A stretch of 64,000 nucleotides of DNA from Moduliflexus sp964602655 (GTDB lineage: Bacteria; Moduliflexota; Moduliflexia; Moduliflexales; Moduliflexaceae). The stretch spans positions 43,012-107,011 of the forward strand of contig CAZRSF010000010.1 of the NCBI GenBank assembly GCA_964602655.1, given 5' to 3'. Below are positions 32,616 to 39,729 of this stretch, piece by piece. Both the position numbers and the translations under genes were made by a program. Positions within the stretch are counted from its first letter, which is position 1. The number at the start of each line of letters is the position of its first letter. A model generated the notes under the pieces. That model did not search any database, was not told the origin of the DNA, and saw nothing but the letters and a program-made list of their open reading frames with translations.

Positions 32616-32885
32616 CTATTTCAACGGGTCAATCCGAAAGACATCCTGCCCCTGTATCGCTAATTTCCAATCCGCGAAGAGATCGTCTTCATGAATGGCA
32701 ATCCAGGCTTGCACCAGTTTGAGTTGTTTTTTCGGCAGATGTCCATCAAGCACTTCACCTTCGCCAATGGACAAAACGGCCGTATGTTCAGCATATTCCG
32801 CATGAACGTGAGGAGTGTGATGTCGTTTGTCATCAAAGAAATACATGTAGATGATGATGCCATAAAACATAGAAATTGTCGGCAT
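32616..32885 (-). CDS. DUF4160 domain protein (copy B)
   Basis: 89 residues. ISMFYGIIIYMYFFDDKRHHTPHVHAEYAEH has the DUF4160 core with a two-residue longer loop than copy A, and ends in DVFRIDPLK. GAAGGAGGATAGCA precedes the start, a near-perfect Shine-Dalgarno. With DUF2442 copy B it forms a cassette about 530 bases long. Proposed roles as a toxin-antitoxin pair come from general neighbourhood observations, not from this sequence. Confidence 0.85.
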   Translation of the reverse strand: MPTISMFYGIIIYMYFFDDKRHHTPHVHAEYAEHTAVLSIGEGEVLDGHLPKKQLKLVQAWIAIHEDDLFADWKLAIQGQDVFRIDPLK

Positions 32886-32980
32886 TGCTATCCTCCTTCA
32901 TCTGTTGTATTTTAGCATATCTTAACAAAGTGTTATGCTGAATTTTTTCAGAGTGTCGCATCTCACGCTCCGCTGACACC

Positions 32981-33799
32981 TTATGAATGCGCGGACACAA
33001 TCTCCTGACCGCGTTCGCGCAGCAGGAATTGCTGGATAAAATCTACGATCTGCTCGTGTTCCTCATCGCCGCGCCCTTCGATGCGAATCGGCTTGCCGAA
33101 CGAAAATGTCACTTTTTTCGATATATCGATTTTTCCGAAATCTTTCAACAATGAGCCGTTCTGCCAGGCATCGGTGATGAGCGCGACCGGCACAATCGGC
33201 ACATTCGCGCGCTTGGCGAGCTTCACGCCGATAGAATTGAATTCCGCCGGATCGAACGTATTTGTGCGCGTGGTCTGTGGGAAAATAATCAGCGAAATCC
33301 CCTTCTGCAAGCGTTCGAGTCCGCCTTCCAGCATGATTTTGAAATCGTGGCGGACGTTCGTGCGCGTCACGGCAATCGGGTCAATAGACCGCATGACATG
33401 GCCGAAGACCGGATAGGTCAACAGTCCTTCTTTGACGACAAAAGTGCAGTTTTTCACGGGCTGCACAATCGCGGGAAGCGCCATCGTTTCTAACATGCTC
33501 ATGTGGTTGCCGACGATGATGCAGGCGCCTTCGACCGCTTGCAGATGTTCGATGCCTCGAATGTCAATCCGGAGGCCGATGCTCTCTAAGGCGCGAATCA
33601 CGTCCGATGAACTGAGCACCCATTGCGTCTTCGGATACTGCCCGCGCTTCGCTTTGCGGCTCCCTGCATACACAATCGCGATCAATTTCGCGTAAAAGGT
33701 CAGCGACGGAAACGCTTTTGCCGCGAATGACAGCGAGGTGGCCGACGTCTGATACGTTCCGTCGCGATACGTCAAATGTCCGAGAGTTTTGGTTTCCAT
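32981..33799 (-). CDS. lysophospholipid acyltransferase family protein (PlsC-like)
   Basis: 272 residues. The acyltransferase block is IIVGNHMSMLETMALP (motif I, NHx4 followed by Glu instead of the usual Asp), a Phe/Val-Lys-Glu-Gly segment FVVKEGLLTYPVFG, and SLIIFPQTTRTN in place of the EGTR motif. This is a recognised divergent PlsC subgroup, and activity is likely but the substrate uncertain. It would acylate a lysophospholipid or glycerol-phosphate at the inner membrane. Its 3' end is duplicated at 32299 beyond the DUF pair. Confidence 0.82.
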   Translation of the reverse strand: METKTLGHLTYRDGTYQTSATSLSFAAKAFPSLTFYAKLIAIVYAGSRKAKRGQYPKTQWVLSSSDVIRALESIGLRIDIRGIEHLQAVEGACIIVGNHMSMLETMALPAIVQPVKNCTFVVKEGLLTYPVFGHVMRSIDPIAVTRTNVRHDFKIMLEGGLERLQKGISLIIFPQTTRTNTFDPAEFNSIGVKLAKRANVPIVPVALITDAWQNGSLLKDFGKIDISKKVTFSFGKPIRIEGRGDEEHEQIVDFIQQFLLRERGQEIVSAHS

Positions 33800-33839
33800 A
33801 AGCCCTCATGATGCTTCGAATGAGATGTTGAGATGAGAA

Positions 33840-33975
33840 ATGCGAGAACCCTGGCAGGGGCAGGGCTGTTACGTTCTAAAATATGCCGTCCAGCCCAGCC
33901 CAGCCCAGCCATAAATGGCCGGGCTCAAAACCGAAGCAGGCTAAAGCCCGCTGAAACGCTGGACAGGGCGTCTCT
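33840..33975. repeat. patchwork of repeat fragments
   Basis: AACCCTGGCAGGG (half of the AACCCTG family), AGCCCAGCCC repeated three times, GGCCGGGCT/AGGCTAAAGCCCGC pieces and GGGCGTCTCTAC (half of the palindrome at 13186) follow each other between plsC and the URO-D gene. No gene is present. Confidence 0.55.
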
Positions 33976-33987
33976 ACGATGTTTCGA

Positions 33988-35613
33988 TTATCCGCGTAAT
34001 TCTTTGATCCACTCTTTGATCACTTCGACCGACGGGACGCGCCCGACGGTTTTGATGCGTTCCCGGAACGAAATCACGGCGGGCGTGGCGGCGACGCCAT
34101 ACTGGGCGATTTCCTGCGCATCGGTCACGCGCCTGACTTCGACCGTGCTGCCGAGTTCCATAATGGCTTGCTGCACATGTTTCCAGGCGTCGTCGCACGC
34201 CGGATCGCCCTCTGCGCCGAGGACGAGGAGATGCCCATGCGCCTGACGCAGCCGGATCGCAAAGCGTTCGTTAATCCGCTTTTGAATCGCCTGGATCAGC
34301 TCTTCGCGCGGCGGAATCGTGCTGACAAACGTGATGTGTCCGTCAATACAGATCGTCGGCACGTTTTTCACCATCAAACCGAGCATGAATGCGACCGCTT
34401 CTTTTTCTTTGATTTTATGCTCGCGCCAGAGAATGAGATCGCCGAAATAGTCGGCGACATCGCGCACGGCTTCCACCATATACTGGCACGGCGCGCAGGC
34501 TTCGGAATCGAGCGTGATGATGTCCACGACCACTTTGGACGCAAGGCCGTAATCGCTGAGATCCAATTCGTTTTTGATTTCTTTGCGGGTTTCCAGCAGT
34601 TTCCGCGCTACATCGCGCTTGTACGGATCATGCACGAGTTCGGCGACCGCCTTGAGATTCGCAATCGGCACGCCAGAAGGCAGATCGCAGCCCGGCGCTA
34701 AAATATAGCCGGTCGAGCCGCCGCGATCCATCGTTTCGATGGCATGGCGGCGAACATCGTCTTCGCTTCCCATCAGCAGCACGACGGTCAATTGCAAATT
34801 GCCGCCAAAGGAGATGCCGTATTTCTCGGCGATTTCCTTCACAAACTCTAAGGGAATATTTTCATCTACCGAGATATTGTCCGGTTTGCACTGGCACATG
34901 ACTTCCACGTTTTTCTGGGCGTGGCCGCAGACGAAAAACGACGAAAATACGCCGAGTTCGCGGATATAGTCGAATAATTCGGTCGAAGAGGGGGACACGA
35001 ACTGCTTGAACGCTTTCGGAGAAATCTGGCTGGTCATCGGGTCAACCGAGGCGATGATGTCGCAGCCCGCTTCGACATACATCCGCGCCATTTGCTTGGC
35101 GACGCGGGTGCAGAACGCCATCAATTCGTTGACCTCGTCGGGCTTGTCGTACATCTCCATGAAAATGCTTGTGCCTTTCAGATGCAGCGCCAGCGTAAAC
35201 GGGCCGGTAATCAGGCCGTAAAGCGCGACGTCGTGATTGTCGGCTTTCAACTGGCGGATCGCCTTGAGCATTTCAGGAATTCGGCCAGAGGTCGCGGTCG
35301 GAATCTGCAAACTGCTCAAGGGGCGCTGTTCTAAAATATGATCCACGACGGCGGGCGGATTCTCTTTCGCCCATTGCAGCGTGCAGCCGAGCGCTTCGGC
35401 TTCGATTTGCAGGTCGAACATGACCGGAATGCCGTCCGGATCGTATTGTTTGATCGCTTCGCGAATCCCCTGGACGATCAACTCGCCGGATTGTAAGTAT
35501 TCGTCGGCGCTTTTGCCAATCAGTTTACCGCCGTGACAGCCGACAAACGGCAGCCAGGGGACGCGATCCGTCGGTCTGCGCTGTAACGCGTCGAAGATGA
35601 GTTGTTTTCCCAT
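33988..35613 (-). CDS. URO-D/MtaA-type methyltransferase fused to two thioredoxin-like domains
   Basis: 541 residues. Residues about 1-345 are a uroporphyrinogen-decarboxylase-fold methyltransferase of the MtaA/MtbA/CmuA branch (VPWLPFVGCHGGKLIG, YGLITGPFTLALHLKG, DNISVDENIPL, APGCDLPSGVP). In that branch a zinc site of HxC and a distant Cys activates a thiol; here the first position reads FVC rather than HxC. Residues about 355-455 form a thioredoxin fold with a CxxC (DSEACAPCQYMV). Residues about 460-541 resemble small 'redox-active disulfide' proteins (YGVAATPAVI, GRVPSVEVIKEWI) with one Cys. The corrinoid protein gene is eight bases upstream. Probably corrinoid-dependent methyl transfer linked to a thiol or disulfide. 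Confidence 0.85.
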   Translation of the reverse strand: MGKQLIFDALQRRPTDRVPWLPFVGCHGGKLIGKSADEYLQSGELIVQGIREAIKQYDPDGIPVMFDLQIEAEALGCTLQWAKENPPAVVDHILEQRPLSSLQIPTATSGRIPEMLKAIRQLKADNHDVALYGLITGPFTLALHLKGTSIFMEMYDKPDEVNELMAFCTRVAKQMARMYVEAGCDIIASVDPMTSQISPKAFKQFVSPSSTELFDYIRELGVFSSFFVCGHAQKNVEVMCQCKPDNISVDENIPLEFVKEIAEKYGISFGGNLQLTVVLLMGSEDDVRRHAIETMDRGGSTGYILAPGCDLPSGVPIANLKAVAELVHDPYKRDVARKLLETRKEIKNELDLSDYGLASKVVVDIITLDSEACAPCQYMVEAVRDVADYFGDLILWREHKIKEKEAVAFMLGLMVKNVPTICIDGHITFVSTIPPREELIQAIQKRINERFAIRLRQAHGHLLVLGAEGDPACDDAWKHVQQAIMELGSTVEVRRVTDAQEIAQYGVAATPAVISFRERIKTVGRVPSVEVIKEWIKELRG

Positions 35614-35621
35614 AGCGTCTC

Positions 35622-36257
35622 CTATGCCCCAATCGCGATTTTGACTGTGCGCGCGGCAGATGGGCCGTCCTGCGCGTAGTAATCCGCCCCGATGTCATTG
35701 GCGAATTCCTGCGTAATCGGCGCGCCGCCCACCATCACCTTGACGCGATCCCGCACGCCTGCGGCTTTCAAGGCTTCGATGGTCGTCCGCATCGAAGGCA
35801 TCGTGGTCGTCAAGAGTGCGCTCATCCCGATGAATCCGACGTTCTGGGTTTTCACGGCCTCTACGAATTTTTCCGGCGGCACGTCTGTGCCTAAATCAAC
35901 AATTTCGAAGCCCGTGCCTTCCAGCATCATCGCGACCAAATTTTTCCCGATGTCGTGCAGATCGCCCTTCACTGTGCCGATGGCGACTTTGCCCAACGGT
36001 TTGACATCCGCTTCTTTCAATTTCGGTTTCAGAATCGCCACGCTCGCCTGCATGGCGCGGGCGGCAATCAGCATTTCCGGCACGAAATACTCGCCTTCTT
36101 CGAATAATCGTCCGACTTCGGTCATCGCGGCAATCAAGCCTTTTCCGAGAATGTCGGCAGGGGCGATTCCTTCAGCCAGTGCGGCATTCACGCCATTTGT
36201 TGCCCCATTCATATTCCCGTCAACCACGCTCTGATAAATCGTTTCCAATACGGCCAT
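35622..36257 (-). CDS. corrinoid (B12-binding) protein, MtaC/MttC-like
   Basis: 211 residues. Residues 1-85 are the helical cap domain (GLIAAMTEVGRLFEEGEYFVPEMLIAARAM). Residues about 90-211 are the cobalamin-binding Rossmann domain with GTVKGDLHDIGKNLVAMML (the DxHxxG cobalt-ligand motif), MSALLTTTM and VGGAPIT. Such proteins carry the methyl group between a substrate-specific methyltransferase and a URO-D enzyme. The partner URO-D gene follows immediately. No MtaB/MttB-type substrate methyltransferase or RamA-type activator is in the window, so the methyl donor is unknown. Confidence 0.93.
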   Translation of the reverse strand: MAVLETIYQSVVDGNMNGATNGVNAALAEGIAPADILGKGLIAAMTEVGRLFEEGEYFVPEMLIAARAMQASVAILKPKLKEADVKPLGKVAIGTVKGDLHDIGKNLVAMMLEGTGFEIVDLGTDVPPEKFVEAVKTQNVGFIGMSALLTTTMPSMRTTIEALKAAGVRDRVKVMVGGAPITQEFANDIGADYYAQDGPSAARTVKIAIGA

Positions 36258-36322
36258 TGTTGTTCCTCCTTGATGTGTTGTTCAGCGCGTTCCACATACC
36301 GCGAACGTCCCCGTTCGCAAGC

Positions 36323-36523
36323 TCATATCCTCCGGTTCACGTCGTCGCGTACCTCTTGCGGCGAGCCGAACGGCAGCACATGCTGCGTATCTACACCGCC
36401 GCCCCAAAAAGTCAAGTCTTTCCCGAATACCTTTTTTAATTCTTTCGAATTCATTCCGACTGCGATGACCTGGACGGGATGCCGATATGAAATCCCTGCG
36501 CAAACGGACGCCTGCGCCCTCAG
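36323..36523 (-). pseudogene. fragment of a URO-D family methyltransferase gene
   Basis: On the minus strand one frame reads HPVQVIAVGMNSKELKKVFG then KDLTFWGGGVDTQHVLPFG and SPQEVRDDVNRRI before a TGA. This is the C-terminal third of a uroporphyrinogen-decarboxylase-family protein (the FWGGGxDTQxxLPxGTPEEV segment), but no start, no N-terminal domain and no natural C-terminus are present. It lies immediately upstream of the corrinoid gene within a 376-base gap. It is not the same branch as the intact URO-D gene, which lacks the WGGG motif. A decayed second methyltransferase is the simplest reading. Confidence 0.75.
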
Positions 36524-36581
36524 TCGTTGGAACGCTGCGCCAGCTTGCCTGAATCGAACGAATTGTGGTTGTCATCTATAG

Positions 36582-36625
36582 AAAAAAACACCTCACAGGT
36601 CTTGAAGACCTGTGAGGTGTTTTTT
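36582..36625 (-). terminator. terminator-like palindrome after wrbA, GACCTCACAGGTC family
   Basis: 19-bp arms (AAAAACACCTCACAGGTCT) with a TGA loop. A-runs on the left and T-runs on the right make it effective in both directions. It lies nine bases past the wrbA stop on the minus strand. Confidence 0.75.
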
Positions 36626-36633
36626 ATTACTCG

Positions 36634-37245
36634 TTATCCCGCCAGTTTCTTGGCGATAGTCGCAACATGTTTGCCCTGGAAACGCGCGCCTGCCAGTTCG
36701 TTTTCCGATGGCATCCGCTCGCCGCGTCCGCCGGTAATCGTAGAAGCGCCATACGGCGAACAGCCGGTCATTTCGTCTATCCGCGTCTGTCCCGTAAAAC
36801 TATACGGCAGGCCGACAATCACCATGCCATGATGCAGCAACAAGGTATGGAATGACAGAATCGTGGATTCCTGCCCACCGTGCTGCGTCGCGCTGCTGGT
36901 GAACACGCTGCCGACTTTGCCGACCCACGTGCCTTTCGCCCAGAATCCGCCGGTGGCGTCTAAAAATTGCCGCATCTGCGCGACCGCATTGCCGAAACGC
37001 GTCGGTGCGCCGAAAATAATTGCATCCGCGTCGGCTAATTCATCAACCGTCGCCACCGGAATATGCGCAAACGCCTTCTGCGCCTCGACTGCTCCCATTT
37101 TTTGCAACACCTCTTCCGGCAGCGTTTCCGGGACGCGGCGCAGTTCCACCTGTACGCCTTCGATGTCTTTTGCGCCTTCGGCAACCGCCTGCGCCATTTG
37201 ATAAATATGACCGTACATCGAATAAAAGACGATAAACAGTTTCAT
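36634..37245 (-). CDS. wrbA: NAD(P)H:quinone oxidoreductase, WrbA type
   Basis: 203 residues of the flavodoxin-like WrbA family, which reduces quinones by two electrons using FMN. FIVFYSMYGHIYQMAQAVAEGA is the FMN phosphate loop. ADAIIFGAPTRFGNAVAQMRQFLD, FTSSATQHGGQE and LLLHHGMVIVGLPY are WrbA signatures, including the loop between strand 4 and helix 4 that sets the tetramer apart from flavodoxin. It is oriented with the corrinoid genes but separated from them by a terminator and the URO-D fragment, so it is probably its own unit. Confidence 0.93.
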   Translation of the reverse strand: MKLFIVFYSMYGHIYQMAQAVAEGAKDIEGVQVELRRVPETLPEEVLQKMGAVEAQKAFAHIPVATVDELADADAIIFGAPTRFGNAVAQMRQFLDATGGFWAKGTWVGKVGSVFTSSATQHGGQESTILSFHTLLLHHGMVIVGLPYSFTGQTRIDEMTGCSPYGASTITGGRGERMPSENELAGARFQGKHVATIAKKLAG

Positions 37246-37584
37246 ATACTCTCCCTCAGTGCGGATCGCGCGAGGCCGCTCGACGGCACGGTGTCCGCAT
37301 CTATTGATTACGGTTGATGTTTGTCATGAACATGAGATACTGTTATTGAAATTATCCGTGTCGAAAGAAAGTCAAGAGGACGAAAATTTTTTTTGCAAGA
37401 ATCAGAATAGAACGATTCGGCTGTGGTCTGATATGAAAACGCCAGCGCATCGGCATTCTTTTTTCTTGACAGTCTTCCGCCAGCATGAGGATTCTCAACG
37501 TCATCAACCGACACAGATTTCCCGCGCAGACCTCACAGGTCTTAAAGACCTGTGAGGTCTCCCGTTCAGAGAGGAGAAACAGGC
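37246..37584. other. 339-base region between wrbA and hsdM
   Basis: No convincing gene. A palindrome of the GACCTCACAGGTC family occupies 37528-37560 (16-bp arms, one-base loop), leaving only 24 bases, with the GAGAGGAG ribosome site, before the hsdM start. The promoter of the hsd operon was not recognised with confidence. Confidence 0.5.
37528..37560. repeat. palindrome in the hsdM leader, GACCTCACAGGTC family
   Basis: AGACCTCACAGGTCTT and its exact complement are separated by one base. No T-run follows. Confidence 0.85.
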
Positions 37585-39648
37585 ATGTCCGCTCAAACCC
37601 ATAGTCAGATGGCGAATTTTATCTGGAGCATCTGCAATTTGCTCCGAGGGCCGTACAAACGCAACGAATACCGCAAAGTCATCTTGCCGCTGACCGTCAT
37701 GCGCCGCTTCGATTGCGTGCTTGCGCCGACCAAAGCGCGAACGCTGGCGGAATACGACAAAATCAAAGATAAATCCGAAACCATCATCAACGCCTACCTG
37801 AAAAACGTGACCGGCGTGCCGTTTTACAATCTGTCGAAATTGACGTTCGAAACGCTGCTTGACGATCCGAACCAGATCGCGGCGAATCTGAGCGACTATA
37901 TGCACAAATTTTCGCCGAACGCGCGCCAGATTTTCGAGCGCCTCGATTTCGAGGCGCAAATCGCGAAAATGGGGGAAAAGAATCTGCTGTTCAACGTGGT
38001 CAAACAATTCGCCTCCCCGGAAATTGACCTGTCGCCCGCCAACATAGACAACATGCAGATGGGCTACGTGTTCGAGGAATTGATCCGGATCGGCGCGGAA
38101 CAGGCGAACGAAGAGGCCGGAGAACATTTTACGCCGCGCGAAGTCATTCAATTGATGGTCAATCTGCTGCTGTCGCAAGAAGGCGATTTGCGCAAAAGTC
38201 ACGTCGTCAAAACCATTTACGACCCGGCTTGCGGCACGGGCGGGATGCTGTCGGTGGCGGAAAAATACATCCGCGACCACAACGCCGACGCGTTGCCGCA
38301 CCTCTTCGGCCAGGATTGGAACGACGAAGCCTATGCCATCTGCCGCGCCGACATGCTGATCAAGGGCGAAGATTCCGACAAGATCAAGCCGGGCTGCACC
38401 TTCGAACATGACGGCTTTCAGGGCGAAACATTCGATTATATGCTCGCCAATCCGCCATTCGGCGTGGAATGGAAACAGCAGGAAAAATTCATCAAGCGCG
38501 AGGCCGAAACGCTCGGCTACAGCGGACGTTTCGGCGCGGGGCTGCCGCGCATCAATGACGGCTCGCTCCTCTTTTTGCAGCACATGCTCTCCAAAATGCG
38601 CTCGCGCAACGACGGCGGCAGCCGCATCGCCATCGTCTTCAACGGTTCGCCGCTTTTCACGGGCGACGCCGGGAGCGGCGAATCCGACATCCGGCAATGG
38701 ATCATCGAAAACGACTATCTTGACGCGATTGTCGCGCTGCCGGATCAACTCTTCTACAATACCGGCATTTCCACCTATATCTGGGTCTTGACCAATCGCA
38801 AGGAAGCGCGGCGCGTCGGCAAGATTCAACTGATTGACGCCCGCGAGTTCTACGTCAAGATGCGCAAAAGCCTCGGCAACAAGCGCAACCAGATCGGCGA
38901 CGGCGAGGAGAATCGGCCTGATCAGATTCGCGAGATTACGACGATTTACGGCAATTTCGATCAGAACGATCCCCGCGTGTCGCGTGTCTTCGACAACGCC
39001 GAGTTCGGCTATCGCAAAATCACGGTGGAACGCCCGCTGCGCCTCAATTTTCAGGCGACGCCCGAACGCATCGCCCGGCTCGACGAGCAGAAAGGGTTTC
39101 AGAAACTCGCGGAAAGCGCGAAAAAGCAGGAGATCGCCCGCCAGCAGGAGATCGAGGCGGGACGGGCGCGGCAGCAGGCGCTCAAAACCTTGCTGAACGA
39201 TGTGGCGCATGTGACGAATCAGCAGCGTTTTCAAGATCGCGCCACCTTCGTCGAGGCCGTCAAATCGGTGGATCGCGCCGCCGGAACGCGCCTCGCTGCC
39301 GCCGAATCGAAGGCCATTTTAGACGCACTGAGCGAGAAAGACGAGAGCGCCGCAATCTGCCGCGACGCCAAAGGCTACCCCGAAGCTGATCCCGATCTGC
39401 GGGATACCGAAAACGTGCCGCTCACAGAGCAGGTTGACGCCTATTTCGCGCGGGAAGTCCTGCCGCACGTCCCGGATGCCTGGATTGACCACAGCAAAAC
39501 CAAAATCGGCTACGAAATCCCGCTCAACCGCCATTTCTACCGCTACGAACCGCCGCGCCCGTTAGAAATTATCGAGGCGGAGATCAAAGCATTGGAAACC
39601 GACATCGTCGGATTATTGGCGGAAGTGACCGGCAGCAATGAGGAATAA
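37585..39648 (+). CDS. hsdM: type I restriction-modification system methyltransferase subunit
   Basis: 687 residues. This is the N6-adenine methyltransferase subunit that, with HsdS, marks the recognition site. Residues about 1-150 are the helical HsdM N domain (FIWSICNLLRGPYKRNEYR). The SAM motif is IYDPACGTGGML (about residue 214) and the catalytic motif IV is MLANPPFGVEW (about 290). The C-terminal part is a long coiled helix (residues about 500-687) longer than in EcoKI-type HsdM (about 530). MSAQTHSQ is the start because of GAGGAGAAACAGGC upstream. The element after the stop separates it from hsdS. Confidence 0.94.
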   Translation: MSAQTHSQMANFIWSICNLLRGPYKRNEYRKVILPLTVMRRFDCVLAPTKARTLAEYDKIKDKSETIINAYLKNVTGVPFYNLSKLTFETLLDDPNQIAANLSDYMHKFSPNARQIFERLDFEAQIAKMGEKNLLFNVVKQFASPEIDLSPANIDNMQMGYVFEELIRIGAEQANEEAGEHFTPREVIQLMVNLLLSQEGDLRKSHVVKTIYDPACGTGGMLSVAEKYIRDHNADALPHLFGQDWNDEAYAICRADMLIKGEDSDKIKPGCTFEHDGFQGETFDYMLANPPFGVEWKQQEKFIKREAETLGYSGRFGAGLPRINDGSLLFLQHMLSKMRSRNDGGSRIAIVFNGSPLFTGDAGSGESDIRQWIIENDYLDAIVALPDQLFYNTGISTYIWVLTNRKEARRVGKIQLIDAREFYVKMRKSLGNKRNQIGDGEENRPDQIREITTIYGNFDQNDPRVSRVFDNAEFGYRKITVERPLRLNFQATPERIARLDEQKGFQKLAESAKKQEIARQQEIEAGRARQQALKTLLNDVAHVTNQQRFQDRATFVEAVKSVDRAAGTRLAAAESKAILDALSEKDESAAICRDAKGYPEADPDLRDTENVPLTEQVDAYFAREVLPHVPDAWIDHSKTKIGYEIPLNRHFYRYEPPRPLEIIEAEIKALETDIVGLLAEVTGSNEE

Positions 39649-39720
39649 ACCACGAAACACACGAAATACACGAAAACATTATGTTTGTTTTTTTCGTGTA
39701 TTTCGTGTGTTTCGTGGTAA
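39647..39720. repeat. CACGAAA-family palindrome between hsdM and hsdS
   Basis: 28-bp perfect arms (ACCACGAAACACACGAAATA then CACGAAAA, and the complement) with a short T-rich loop. It starts inside the hsdM stop codon and ends nine bases before the hsdS ATG, with no Shine-Dalgarno in between. Confidence 0.9.
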
Positions 39721-39729
39721 AATAAGACC

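Noticed and set aside
37259..37555. 98-codon open frame between wrbA and hsdM
   Set aside because: No ribosome site, mixed low-similarity composition, and its end is encoded by the palindrome at 37528.
37504..39234. 576-residue open frame opposite hsdM
   Set aside because: It lies wholly antisense to hsdM, whose motifs are clear, and the translation is Arg/Phe/Val-rich with no recognisable domain. Long antisense frames also occur under hsdR (43685-44770) and acnA (45402-46541) for the same codon-bias reason.
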